Origin: Bacillota bacterium
Lineage (GTDB): Bacteria > Bacillota > UBA4882 > UBA8346
Assembly (NCBI GenBank): GCA_023415835.1
Contig: JAEZJK010000049.1
Location: 1-64,000 of the forward strand
Length of the DNA: 64,000 bases
Reading direction: 5' to 3'
Under the pieces are notes generated by a model, which saw only the letters and a list, made by a program, of their open reading frames with translations, was not told the DNA's origin and did not search any database. This document shows positions 45,545-54,746 of this stretch, one piece after another. The first letter of the stretch is position 1, and each line of letters begins with the position of its first letter. The position numbers were made by a program, and so were the translations under genes.

Positions 45545-45777
45545 TTTATTCTCCTTCTTAAATAATTCAGGCAAAAGGCAATAAAAGGAAGGTATTTTCC
45601 CATTTAATAATTGGGATTGAATTTTTTCGACTTACTTTTGAAAGGGTGTAAAAGATATTTAAGCAAAATGTGATAGTTACAAAGACTTCCCCGTTTAATA
45701 AAAGAATTAATTGTTTTCCAAACCGACCGATGAGGGCAGGCGGCAAGGGATGAACATCTAATATTCTTGTCTCTTCC

Positions 45778-47250
45778 CTATTGCCTATTGCCTATATTAG
45801 GCCTTTTTCGATGATAATCAGTAGCCTGTTCAAACCCAAAAGAGGCACGTAATAACATCCCCTCCCGGAAAGCCGGCCCGAGTAACTGAATCCCGATGGG
45901 CATTCCCCGGTCGAAACCGCCCGGGATCGAGATCCCCGGGATTCCCGCCAGATTGGAGGTGATGGTGCAGATGTCGGCCTGATACATTTCAAGCGGGCCT
46001 TTAGTTTTAGATCCGATTTTAAAAGCCGTTGCCGGGGCGGTGGGAGTTACAATCAAATCACATTTTTGAAACGCTTGGTTAAAATCCTCCCGGATCATGG
46101 TCCTGGCCTTCTGAGCTTTTAAATAATAGGCATCATAATAACCGGAACTTAAAACATAGGTGCCGATCATAACCCTCCGTTTTACTTCCACTCCAAAACC
46201 TTCACTGCGGGTTTTGCTAAACAATTCCACCGCATCGGTGACCGCTTCGGGAGTGCGCCGCCCATAGCGAACCCCGTCATAACGGGCCAGGTTTGAGCTG
46301 GCCTCAGCCGAAGCAATGATATAGTAGGCTGCTAAGGCGTATTCACTATAAGGCAACGAAATTTCCAGCACTTCAGCCCCGAGATCCTTAAAAACCTCAA
46401 CTGCATTATCGACCGCAGCTTTTACCGGTTCAGCGACACCCTCGGTCAGGTATTCCCGAGCCAAACCAATCCTTAAACCTTTGACCCCTTTTTTCATCTC
46501 CGCGAGATAATTGGGGACAGGATGATTGACCGAAGTTGAATCCCTTGGATCATACCCGGCAATCGCTTGTAACAATAAAGCGCAGTCGGTTACATCTTTA
46601 GTCATTGGGCCGATCTGATCCAAAGAAGAAGCATACGCCGCCAAACCAAAACGGGATACCCGGCCGTAAGTGGGTTTCAAACCCACAATCCCACAATATC
46701 CGGCCGGCAACCGAATCGATCCCCCGGTATCGGAACCCAACGCCATAATAGTTTCCCCGGCGCTGACCGCCGCTGCCGAACCGCCGCTGGAACCTCCCGG
46801 TACCGCTTCCAGGTCCCAAGGGTTACGGGTTAAAAAAAAACCCGAATTCTCGGTGGATGATCCCATTGCAAACTCGTCCAAATTAGCCTTTCCCGTCACA
46901 ATCATCCGGTTTCGCCTTACCTGTTCAACTACAAAAGCATCAAAAGGCGGTAGGTACGCCTCCAAGATTTTTGAGGCGCAGGTTGTCCGAATACCGGAGG
47001 TTGATATATTGTCCTTTATGGCCAGCGGAATTCCTGCCAAGGGGGGTAAGGGTTCCCCTTTATTGATCATTTCGTCAACTATTTTCGCCGCTTCCATTGC
47101 CGGTTCTTCGGCCAAGGTCAGGTAAGCCTTGACTTTTAGTTCAACCTCCTTAATCCTTTGCAGGACCGATTCGGTTATCTCAATGGCTTTAATCTTTTTG
47201 GCAGCCAGTAAATCCCGCAACTCATGGGCGGTTTTATCATATAAAACCAA
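45778..47250 (-). CDS. gatA: Glutamyl-tRNA(Gln) amidotransferase subunit A
   Basis: A 490-residue amidase-signature enzyme supplying ammonia to GatB. Catalytic Lys lies in IPLAIKDNIS, and the Ser-cisSer pair in GGSSGGS and GSDTGGSIRLPAGYCG. GLKPTYGRVSRFG follows, as in other GatA. The start is TTG behind CTGGGGGTT. It follows gatC after a GTTAGC-type repeat. Confidence 0.96.
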   Translation of the reverse strand: MVLYDKTAHELRDLLAAKKIKAIEITESVLQRIKEVELKVKAYLTLAEEPAMEAAKIVDEMINKGEPLPPLAGIPLAIKDNISTSGIRTTCASKILEAYLPPFDAFVVEQVRRNRMIVTGKANLDEFAMGSSTENSGFFLTRNPWDLEAVPGGSSGGSAAAVSAGETIMALGSDTGGSIRLPAGYCGIVGLKPTYGRVSRFGLAAYASSLDQIGPMTKDVTDCALLLQAIAGYDPRDSTSVNHPVPNYLAEMKKGVKGLRIGLAREYLTEGVAEPVKAAVDNAVEVFKDLGAEVLEISLPYSEYALAAYYIIASAEASSNLARYDGVRYGRRTPEAVTDAVELFSKTRSEGFGVEVKRRVMIGTYVLSSGYYDAYYLKAQKARTMIREDFNQAFQKCDLIVTPTAPATAFKIGSKTKGPLEMYQADICTITSNLAGIPGISIPGGFDRGMPIGIQLLGPAFREGMLLRASFGFEQATDYHRKRPNIGNRQ

Positions 47251-47297
47251 TCCGGCAACCCCCAGTGTTATTAAAATCAGCAGCCCTCTCAGGTACA

Positions 47298-47369
47298 GGC
47301 TGTTAGCTATTGGCTATTAGCTGTTAGATACTGTCCAGAAGCTAATAGCCAGTAACCAATAGCCAATAG
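47298..47369. repeat. Palindromic GTTAGC-type repeat, copy 3
   Basis: GGCTGTTAGCTATTGGCTAT and, inverted, CCAATAGCCAATAGG form an imperfect stem in the gatC-gatA gap, so it is transcribed if gatCAB is one operon. Confidence 0.7.
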
Positions 47370-47371
47370 GG

Positions 47372-47662
47372 TTAACCCTCTAAAACCTTAGGGACCTTAA
47401 AGAAGTTTTCCACCCGATCCGGCGCGTTCGCCAATACTTCTTCCTGGTTTAAAGACGGTCCCGCCTTATCAGGCCGGAAGACATTATTGACTTGAATTAC
47501 ATGAGCCATAGGCTCAACCCCCGTAGTGTCCAACTGGTTCAATTGCGCTACAAAGCTTAGGATCGCGTCAAGTTCCCTAGTATACTCCTCTTGCTCCGCC
47601 TCTGATAGTTCCAAACGCGCCAAACCCGCTATACGCTCTACTTCTTGTTTGGTTAAACTCAT
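47372..47662 (-). CDS. gatC: Glutamyl-tRNA(Gln) amidotransferase subunit C
   Basis: A 96-residue belt subunit that stabilises GatA on GatB. Signatures: EVERIAGLARLEL at the N-terminus and MAHVIQVNNVFRPDKAG, ending with FFKVPKVLEG. The start is the ATG after AGGGGATGCTG. It is ~50 bp after ligA and upstream of gatA. Confidence 0.95.
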   Translation of the reverse strand: MSLTKQEVERIAGLARLELSEAEQEEYTRELDAILSFVAQLNQLDTTGVEPMAHVIQVNNVFRPDKAGPSLNQEEVLANAPDRVENFFKVPKVLEG

Positions 47663-47709
47663 CAGCATCCCCTAAAAATTAACTAAACAGTTCTACCTGA
47701 TTTATCCCG

Positions 47710-49725
47710 TCAAATCGGTTTCCCTAACAGTAACTGTTTGAACTGATCTTCATTAATGATTTTGACCCCAATTTCTTGGGCTTTTTGTAGCTTCGATCCG
47801 GGTTCGCTTCCCACCACAACATAGTCGGTATTTTTACTCACGCCGGAACCAGCCTTTCCGCCATGGTTCCGGATCACCTCTTCAATCTCGGCCCTGCCGA
47901 AAGAGGCAAGGGTTCCGGTAACTACGATGATTTTACCGTCTAAAGTCTGCGGCGCGCTTGATAAGGCCTCTTCACTGGTGTTTACACCGTACTCAATCAG
48001 TTTACGGATTAGTTCCCGGTTATGGGGCTCACTGAAATACTTAACCAAACTGGCGGCGATCTTCGGCCCAATTGTAGGTATGGCAGTCAGTTCTTCAACC
48101 GTAGTATCCATTAATTTTTCGATGGATCCAAACCTTTCCGCCAACTCCCGGGCCGCCCCCGCCCCCACATGCCGGATTCCCAAGCCAAATAATAGCCGGC
48201 TGACATTATTCCCTTTGGATCCTTCGATGGCCATCAACAAATTTGTTGCGGATTTGACCCCGAAACGTTCCAATTTGACCAAGTCCTCATATTGTAAACG
48301 GTAAAGATCGGCTACATCATGGATTAATCCGGATCCAATCAACTGGATCACGATAGCTTCTCCCAAACCTTCAATATTCATCGCATCACGAGAAACAAAG
48401 TGAATTATGCCCTCACGGAGTTGAGCCGGGCAAGTTGCCCCGATACAACGGGCTACAGCCTCACCGGGCTCCCGGTAAATTTCAGAACCGCATTCGGGAC
48501 ACTTCTCCGGCAGCTTGAAGATGGCCTCTTCCCCAGTCCGCTCCTGCGGCAAAGAAGAAACCACTTCCGGAATCACATCCCCGGCTTTTTGGATAATCAC
48601 CCGATCGCCGATCCGGATATCTTTCTCGCGAATATTATCTTCGTTATGCAGGGTCGCCCGGCTAACAGTTGTACCGGCCACCCTTACCGGTTCCAAAATC
48701 GCAGTCGGGGTCACCGCTCCGGTACGGCCAACATTAACGATGATATCCAACACTTTGGTTTTAACTTGTTGGGCAGGGAATTTATAGGCGATTTTAGAAC
48801 GGGGCGCTTTGGCGGTAAAACCCAAATCAGCCTGCATCCTTAATGAATTGACTTTAATTACCACCCCGTCAATTTCATAGGGTAGCTCCGCGCGGCGCTC
48901 GGTCCAGTACTCACAGAAACTGATTACTTCTTCAATCCCGTTACAGATTTTGGCGTGGGGATTAGTCTTGAAGTTAAAGCTTTTTAGCAATTCAAACCCA
49001 CCCCATTGGGTCTCTACTCCCCGTCCTTCAAGATATAAAATATCATAGAAAAATGCATCTAGTGGCCGGTTGGCGGTTACTTTCGGATCCAACTGCCGCA
49101 ATGATCCGGCTGCTACATTACGGGGATTAGCAAAAAGTGGCTCACCCCGCTTCTCCCGCTGCTGGTTTAAACCTTCAAAATCAGCCTTTTTAAGATAAAC
49201 CTCGCCCCTGATCCCAATATTTATGCCTTCGCCATCAGGTAACCGAAGCGGTATTGATTTAATGGTTTTAACATTAGCCGTAACATCTTCTCCGGTGACC
49301 CCATCACCCCTGGTTGCTGCTTGGGCTAAAATTCCATTTTGATATGTTAAAGCAATGGTTAATCCGTCAATCTTAAGTTCCGCTGTATATTCTATCTTTT
49401 CGCCCAATTTTAAACCGCGTCTAACCCGTTCATCAAAAGCTGATAAATCATCCCGGCCAAAAGCATTATCCAGGCTGAGTAAGGGAATACGGTGACGGAT
49501 CGAATTAAAAACCGCCAGGGGCGCGCCACCCACCCGTTGCGTGGGAGAGTCGGGAGTAATCAACTCCGGATAACCCTGTTCCAAAAGGATTAGTTCCCGC
49601 ATCAACCGATCATAGTCGGAGTCACTAATCTCCGGTTGATCCATCACATAATATAAATTATTGTGTTTTTCGATTTCGGCCCTCAATTCATCGGCCCGGG
49701 ACTTAATTTCTTTGGGAATAGTCAT
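47710..49725 (-). CDS. ligA: NAD-dependent DNA ligase LigA
   Basis: A ~671-residue replicative DNA ligase. The nucleotidyl acceptor Lys lies in AELKIDGLT (~115). The OB domain is followed by a four-Cys zinc finger (CPECGS, RCIGATCP), helix-hairpin-helix repeats, and a C-terminal BRCT domain (~590-671: GKIIVVTGTLASFGR). The start ATG follows GGAGGAGAAA; an in-frame ATG 24 bp upstream lacks a binding site. ligA-gatC-gatA-gatB is a common Bacillota arrangement. Confidence 0.97.
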   Translation of the reverse strand: MTIPKEIKSRADELRAEIEKHNNLYYVMDQPEISDSDYDRLMRELILLEQGYPELITPDSPTQRVGGAPLAVFNSIRHRIPLLSLDNAFGRDDLSAFDERVRRGLKLGEKIEYTAELKIDGLTIALTYQNGILAQAATRGDGVTGEDVTANVKTIKSIPLRLPDGEGINIGIRGEVYLKKADFEGLNQQREKRGEPLFANPRNVAAGSLRQLDPKVTANRPLDAFFYDILYLEGRGVETQWGGFELLKSFNFKTNPHAKICNGIEEVISFCEYWTERRAELPYEIDGVVIKVNSLRMQADLGFTAKAPRSKIAYKFPAQQVKTKVLDIIVNVGRTGAVTPTAILEPVRVAGTTVSRATLHNEDNIREKDIRIGDRVIIQKAGDVIPEVVSSLPQERTGEEAIFKLPEKCPECGSEIYREPGEAVARCIGATCPAQLREGIIHFVSRDAMNIEGLGEAIVIQLIGSGLIHDVADLYRLQYEDLVKLERFGVKSATNLLMAIEGSKGNNVSRLLFGLGIRHVGAGAARELAERFGSIEKLMDTTVEELTAIPTIGPKIAASLVKYFSEPHNRELIRKLIEYGVNTSEEALSSAPQTLDGKIIVVTGTLASFGRAEIEEVIRNHGGKAGSGVSKNTDYVVVGSEPGSKLQKAQEIGVKIINEDQFKQLLLGKPI

Positions 49726-49886
49726 TTTCTCCTCCAACAGATCGGTCATAGTAGTCTATTAAAGTAAAGAGTTTCTGGTTGAACCCGTTTTCTTTCTATT
49801 AAGAACTCTCTTCTTTTAATTCCCATATTCCCAGATCAGTTATACACTTTGACTAAAAATCCTGCCTTGGTTGGTAACTGCCATTC

Positions 49887-49914
49887 AAAAAGAAAACCAG
49901 GTTTTTAAACCTGG
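49887..49914 (-). terminator. Rho-independent terminator of the Spo0E-like gene
   Basis: A perfect 8-bp stem (CCAGGTTT/AAACCTGG) followed on the minus strand by TTTTCTTTTT. It lies 70 bp after the small gene ending at 49984. Confidence 0.85.
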
Positions 49915-49983
49915 CCGACTTGGCAATCCAAATATTATCTTTTAGAAAACTGATGGTGTACTTCACCAAAAACAGTAAAGAAT

Positions 49984-50157
49984 TTAACAGTACTTTTTAT
50001 AAACAAGTATATTTAACTTATTAATTAACCGATCAACTATAATACTCTCCTTTAATACCTCAATCGAAGACATCCCATAACATAACGCCAATCGAAGCAT
50101 TTTTTGCTTTCTATAATTAATCTGGAGTAATAAAAACAATCTTTGAATTATCCACAT
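49984..50157 (-). CDS. Spo0E-like aspartyl-phosphate phosphatase, 57 residues
   Basis: A short open frame not reported by usual length cut-offs. Residues ~9-50 align by eye with the Spo0E family: a first helix with LLLQINYRKQK, a turn around YGMSS, then IEVLKESIIVDRLINKLN, which fits the family pattern EVLxxSxxxDxLI. Spo0E proteins dephosphorylate Spo0A~P and delay sporulation. The usual SQELD reads SIIVD here, keeping Ser and Asp. A consensus promoter ends 7 bp before the ATG, so the mRNA would be leaderless, or a TTG six codons inside is used. A terminator follows. Confidence 0.65.
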   Translation of the reverse strand: MWIIQRLFLLLQINYRKQKMLRLALCYGMSSIEVLKESIIVDRLINKLNILVYKKYC

Positions 50158-50164
50158 GTAATAC

Positions 50165-50193
50165 AGAATACAATTTTATACAGTTTTTGTCAA
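50165..50193 (-). promoter_or_regulatory. Sigma-A promoter of the Spo0E-like gene
   Basis: Minus strand: -35 TTGACA (50188-50193), a 17-bp spacer and -10 TATTCT (50165-50170). With the terminator at 49887-49914 it defines a ~270-nt transcription unit containing only the 57-residue frame. Confidence 0.8.
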
Positions 50194-50284
50194 CCAAGGC
50201 AATAACAGGCTTACTATAAAAAACCTCAGTTAAAGCTTTGAAAAACCATAATTTGAAAATTTGGTTAAAAACTTTTAAACCTGA

Positions 50285-50321
50285 TAAAACAACAGACTCG
50301 CTCTCAGAGCTAGTCTGTTGT
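50285..50321 (-). terminator. Rho-independent terminator of the GNAT gene
   Basis: AACAGACT/AGTCTGTT stem with an additional inner GCTCT/AGAGC stem, followed on the minus strand by GTTTTAT. About 35 bp after the acetyltransferase stop. Confidence 0.8.
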
Positions 50322-50354
50322 TGGTTAAATGATCAAGTTTTCGAGTTTCCATGA

Positions 50355-50798
50355 TCAATTAGCCAATACCAAAGGTTTACCTATTAATCCACATCTTTCG
50401 TAGAACGATTTGGCCCCGCTCTGCCACAAATCCGTGGCAACCTCCAAACCATGGCAATGTTTCTCATTTACTTTTTCCTTGACAAATTCGACTAAAGCCT
50501 TTCCAACACCGCGACCTCGAAACTCTTCAGTCACAACCAACTCCTGAATACTGGCAACTTGTCCGGAATAATGGAAAGCGTCAAAATAATACAGTGTCAC
50601 AAAACCGATAACCCGATTATATACGGTTGCTACATAAGCCTCCCGATCATTGGAGTTGAAAAACTTTTTAAAGATACGGGTAAAATCCAATTCGCTACAA
50701 TAAGCTCCAATTCCAACCAGCTGCCTGTACAAACGGTAAACGTCACGGTAGTCTTCATCAGCCATAAGCCGAATCTGTAATCCAATCGGCGATTTCAT
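50355..50798 (-). CDS. GNAT-family N-acetyltransferase
   Basis: A ~147-residue acetyl-CoA-dependent acetyltransferase. The acetyl-CoA loop is RGRGVGKAL, preceded by ASIQELVVTEEF (strand 4) and followed by GLEVATDLWQSGAKSFYERCGL (motif B). The start ATG follows GAGGAGGTGACAC. The acceptor is unknown. A CRP-like palindrome lies ~60 bp upstream. Confidence 0.88.
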   Translation of the reverse strand: MKSPIGLQIRLMADEDYRDVYRLYRQLVGIGAYCSELDFTRIFKKFFNSNDREAYVATVYNRVIGFVTLYYFDAFHYSGQVASIQELVVTEEFRGRGVGKALVEFVKEKVNEKHCHGLEVATDLWQSGAKSFYERCGLIGKPLVLAN

Positions 50799-50856
50799 CA
50801 GTGTCACCTCCTCATTTTTCATTTTTTATTACCTCAACGTGAGCGGGGTCTCACAT

Positions 50857-50872
50857 TGTGATCTTGATCACT
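50857..50872. promoter_or_regulatory. CRP/FNR-family-like palindrome upstream of the GNAT gene
   Basis: TGTGATCTTGATCACT fits TGTGA-N6-TCACA except for the last base and lies in the leader or promoter region of the acetyltransferase gene. A second short inverted repeat (AACGTGAG/CTCACATT) lies beside it. The regulator is not known. The rest of the ~370-bp gap holds a terminator and nothing else recognised. Confidence 0.4.
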
Positions 50873-51070
50873 ATTCTTACTAATAATATCGTCTTAACAA
50901 GCAATTTTTTCCACTATTTTTTTAATAAAATCAAAACGTTACAATTTGCATCAACTACTCATCCCAAGGCTGTCCTATTTAAGTTCCGCATTTTATTTAT
51001 ATGTCATCGTACCCTTGTTATTACTATTAATTTACAATAATCTTACAATATTTACTTTCGTAATACAAGC

Positions 51071-51098
51071 AAAAATGCCCCAAAAAAGGGACATTTTT
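51071..51098 (-). terminator. Terminator downstream of the symporter gene
   Basis: An imperfect stem (AATGCCCC and GGGACATT) with A/T-runs on both sides; on the minus strand it ends GCATTTTTGC. About 75 bp past the symporter stop. Confidence 0.65.
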
Positions 51099-51170
51099 TA
51101 TAAAAACTTCAATTCGGCAAATACTTGTTTTAAGCCTACCCAATCATAACATCCCGGTTAACTCCGGGGC

Positions 51171-52691
51171 TTATTCCGATTTTGCGACTGCCGCCAGGGC
51201 ATTGCCCGACTTAACTTCTTCAAATATTTCGTTAAGATAAGAACTTTCATACTTTTTGGTTATCAAACTGACGGCCGGCACCACTGCCAAGGGGATAACC
51301 ATAGCAGCAGTACTGATTAACGGGGCAACTTTCTCATCCGTAAACAGTAATGAACCGCCGATTGAAAGGAACACTCCGGAAATCATCCCCGCCCATGCCC
51401 CTGCTTTGGTAGTCCCTTTCCAAAACAGGCCATAAATATAAGGAGCCAAAAAAGCGCCGGCAATAGTCCCCCATGACAAAGCCATCAGTTTGATGATGAA
51501 ATCAAACTTATAAATGGCGATCACGATAGCGCAGATGATGAAGACACCGCAAAACAGCCTAAGAATCGCCAAGGTATGCTTCTTATCCATTTTAGGGAAA
51601 AGCACCCCTTCAATCAGGTCGATGGTAATCGCGGAGCTGGAAACGAGAATTAACGATGACAGGGTCGACATCGAAGCCGAAAGCACCAATAATAAAATAA
51701 TGATCATCAATAACTCCGGCATTGTCTGGTTTAGCAGCTGCGGGATGAGCGCGTTGAATATTGGGGCGCTTGCCGCGTCAAGTGGTACTTTATCGAAGAA
51801 GAGGCGTACGGTGGAACCAACTACATAAGCGGCGCCGGCGACTACCACCGCAAAAACCGTAGCTACAATGGTGGCGGTCTTAATTACTTTTTCATTCTTG
51901 ATAGCGTAAAATTTCTGTACCATTTGCGGCATACCCAAGGCGCCGAGGCTAGTCAAACTGACCAATCCCAGTAACCCCAGCCAATCATTAGGGATCAGCC
52001 GCACCAAACCGGGATCGATTTTAGTTAATCCCGATAGCAACCCGCTAACTCCCCCAACCTGAGGTTGGCTAAAAACACAACCGACCATCAACACCGCTCC
52101 AACCAACATGATCAGTCCCTGGATAAAATCGGTTAAAGCTACCGCAAAATAACCGCCAAGGATCAAATAGACTCCGGTGATTACGATCATTACGACCAGG
52201 GAAAGTTGATAATCAATCATTAACACGTTTTCAAATAAAAAACCCAAACCGGTAAATACCGAACCGCAATAGGGGATTAAAAAGATAAAAATGATAATCG
52301 CGGAGACAATCTTAAACCATTTGGAATGATAGCGGGCCTCTAAAAATTCCGGCATCGTCATGGCATTCAATTTGACTGTTAGTTCCCTGGTACGGCGAGC
52401 CAGCAGCATCCAGGCCAGCAGGCTACCGATTAAAGCATTGCCGATCGCGATCCAAACAACTGAGACACCGAACTTCCAACCTAATTTACCGGCATAACCG
52501 ATAAAAATGACCGCCGAAAAATAGGTAGTACCATAAGCAAACGCCGAGATCCAAGGCCCAACATTCCTTCCTCCCAAGAAGAAATCGTTGGTAGTCTTAG
52601 TCCGGCGCATCGCATAGATACCTACTCCGACCAATAGGCAGACGAAAATAAAGATCGCCAGCCAGCGAAATAAAGTTACATCCATATTCAT
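51171..52691 (-). CDS. Sodium:solute symporter family protein
   Basis: A 506-residue transporter with about 13 hydrophobic helices. SSS-family hallmarks: DFFLGGRNVGPWISAFAYGTTYFSA near the N-terminus, ARYHSKWF, and GGYFAVALTDFIQGLIMLVG, the family signature. Solute not determinable from the sequence; PutP, PanF and related carriers share this form. Monocistronic between a terminator and the M3 peptidase gene, which may be independently transcribed from ~230 bp upstream. Confidence 0.9.
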   Translation of the reverse strand: MNMDVTLFRWLAIFIFVCLLVGVGIYAMRRTKTTNDFFLGGRNVGPWISAFAYGTTYFSAVIFIGYAGKLGWKFGVSVVWIAIGNALIGSLLAWMLLARRTRELTVKLNAMTMPEFLEARYHSKWFKIVSAIIIFIFLIPYCGSVFTGLGFLFENVLMIDYQLSLVVMIVITGVYLILGGYFAVALTDFIQGLIMLVGAVLMVGCVFSQPQVGGVSGLLSGLTKIDPGLVRLIPNDWLGLLGLVSLTSLGALGMPQMVQKFYAIKNEKVIKTATIVATVFAVVVAGAAYVVGSTVRLFFDKVPLDAASAPIFNALIPQLLNQTMPELLMIIILLLVLSASMSTLSSLILVSSSAITIDLIEGVLFPKMDKKHTLAILRLFCGVFIICAIVIAIYKFDFIIKLMALSWGTIAGAFLAPYIYGLFWKGTTKAGAWAGMISGVFLSIGGSLLFTDEKVAPLISTAAMVIPLAVVPAVSLITKKYESSYLNEIFEEVKSGNALAAVAKSE

Positions 52692-52919
52692 CCATCCTTC
52701 CGTTTTTTACCGTTCTACAACAACGTAGCAAATGCTGCCGTCGCTTGTCGATCCACGTCAACTTTTTTTGTCATTTGTTGCCAAATTGAGGTTAACGTAG
52801 ACGACTACCTACCAGGCTACAGATAGCATAAAACAATTTTAATTTTATTCGACATATCTTGTTAGAATCCTGCCAGGTGCATGCAAAAGATCGTATAGAT
52901 ATCCAAAGTAATGGCCGGT

Positions 52920-54617
52920 TTAAAGTCGCTGATCCGCCACGCCGTCTAACCACTCCGCAACCGGTCCAACTACTTTCCGGACACACCCCGTTTCAAAAGG
53001 GTTTTTTAGGCCGGCCAGTTTTACCAGATCCAGGAATGATTGGCTCCCACCGGCTTTACAAAGCCGTAAATAATCTTCCCATGCGGCTGTCGGGTTTTCC
53101 TGGGAACGAGCCCAAAATTGGAAGGCGCAAACTTGGGCTAGAGTATAATCAATATAATAAAACGGGTTATTAAAAATATGGCCTTGCCGGAACCAATAAC
53201 CGCCCCGGTTTAGTAGAAAATTATCCTCGTAATCGCGGTAGGGTAAATACTTCCGCTCAATTTCCCTCCAGGCGCGCTTACGTTCCGCCGGATCCGCCTC
53301 AGGGTTTTCATAAACCCAATGTTGAAACTCATCGACTGTCACCCCATAAGGGATGAACAGCAAGGCGCCGTTTAGATGGGCAAATTTATATTTGGTTTCG
53401 TCCTCTGCAAAGAAAAGCCCCATCCAAGGCCAAGCCAAAAACTCCATGCTCATGGAATGAATTTCACAAGCCTCCAGCGTTGGCCAGATATATTCCGGTA
53501 GTCCGTAATTGCGGCTTAAATACATCTGAAAGGCATGGCCAGCCTCATGGGTGAGTACGTCCACATCATCCGAAGTCCCGTTGAAGTTGGCAAAGATGAA
53601 AGGCGATCGGTAGTTAGAGATATAGGTACAGTAACCGCCGCCGGCCTTTCCCTTACGGGTGGCTAAATCCAATAACCCATGTTCCATCATGAAAATAAAA
53701 AACTGGCCGGTCTGGGGTGAAAGCTCATGGTACATCCGACTGCCGGCCGCAAGGAGCTGATCGGGGCCGCCCTTGGGAACGGCATTGCCGGAAAGAAACT
53801 CCAAAGGTTCATCGAAATATTTCAATTTCGCCAAATTTAAACGCTCAGCCTGTCTCTGCCGGAGTTTAATCGCCAGCGGCACAACGGCTTCAAGCACCTG
53901 TTGGCGATAACCCGCGACCATTGTGGCGTCATAATCCGACCGTCCCATGCGGGCATAACCGAGTTCGACAAAGTTTTGATATCCTAATTTACGGGCAATA
54001 TTGTCCCGTAACTTCACCAAACCATCATAAATCTGATCAAACTCCATTTCATAATCGAGGAAAAAGCCGCTGTAAGCCTCTTGGGCCTTCTTCCGGATAT
54101 CCCGATCCGGCGATTGAAGGAAGGGAACCATTTGGGAAAGATTTCTGGTTTCTCCTTCGAACATAATCTGGGCCGAAGCCCTTAATTTTGTATATTGGCT
54201 GGACAGTTTGTTTTCTTGTTGGAGATCCTCTACAATCTCAGGGGCAAAAGTTTTCAATTTCAAATCAGCTATCCGGAAAACCTGCCGGCCCCATTTTTCT
54301 TCTAAAGCGGGACGGTACGGTGAACCGACCAAAGCCCGGTAATATTCGGTGATTAACCCTTCATAGATGGGATTTGCCTCATCGAAAAAGTTGTTCTCTT
54401 GGTCGTAATATTCATCAGCCGTGTCGAGGGAGTGCCGGATATGTACTAGGGTCCCCATGGTTTCAAACTCATTCCGGAGGCGATTGATTTCGGAAATAAC
54501 CCGGTCTTGCGCCGCAAATGATTCGGCATGCTCAAACTGTTTCATGAGCCTGTGAAATTCAGCCTTAAAATGCTCCAGATCCGGCCGTTGATAGTGATAT
54601 TCTTTAAAAGTATGCAT
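52920..54617 (-). CDS. M3-family oligoendopeptidase (PepF/Pz-type)
   Basis: A 565-residue cytoplasmic zinc metallopeptidase of family M3. The zinc motif HEAGH lies in VLTHEAGHAFQMYL (~355), with the third ligand probably in the ACEIHSMSMEF segment ~28 residues later. The N-terminal helical domain is typical of oligoendopeptidase F-like enzymes. It degrades short peptides. No signal peptide. Upstream there are four 7-bp GTAAAGG units (near 54645-54672). Confidence 0.93.
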   Translation of the reverse strand: MHTFKEYHYQRPDLEHFKAEFHRLMKQFEHAESFAAQDRVISEINRLRNEFETMGTLVHIRHSLDTADEYYDQENNFFDEANPIYEGLITEYYRALVGSPYRPALEEKWGRQVFRIADLKLKTFAPEIVEDLQQENKLSSQYTKLRASAQIMFEGETRNLSQMVPFLQSPDRDIRKKAQEAYSGFFLDYEMEFDQIYDGLVKLRDNIARKLGYQNFVELGYARMGRSDYDATMVAGYRQQVLEAVVPLAIKLRQRQAERLNLAKLKYFDEPLEFLSGNAVPKGGPDQLLAAGSRMYHELSPQTGQFFIFMMEHGLLDLATRKGKAGGGYCTYISNYRSPFIFANFNGTSDDVDVLTHEAGHAFQMYLSRNYGLPEYIWPTLEACEIHSMSMEFLAWPWMGLFFAEDETKYKFAHLNGALLFIPYGVTVDEFQHWVYENPEADPAERKRAWREIERKYLPYRDYEDNFLLNRGGYWFRQGHIFNNPFYYIDYTLAQVCAFQFWARSQENPTAAWEDYLRLCKAGGSQSFLDLVKLAGLKNPFETGCVRKVVGPVAEWLDGVADQRL

Positions 54618-54746
54618 GGAAAACGCCCTCCTATTATTAAAGTGTAAAGGGTAAAGGGTAAAGGGTAAATTAATTTATAGTTATTCTTCTCTTAACTTTG
54701 AGTTCTTTAATAATAGTAGTTAAAAGCCCTTACTAATAAGCTACAT

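Noticed and set aside
44066..45574. gatB read as two separate genes or as a frameshift
   Set aside because: Both parts are in the same reading frame, and the sequence between them continues the GatB family pattern; only one TAG codon intervenes.
54645..54672. Regulatory iteron-like array (GTAAAGG units) upstream of the M3 peptidase
   Set aside because: Only four short units, similar to filler near 43976, and no origin or replication gene is near.
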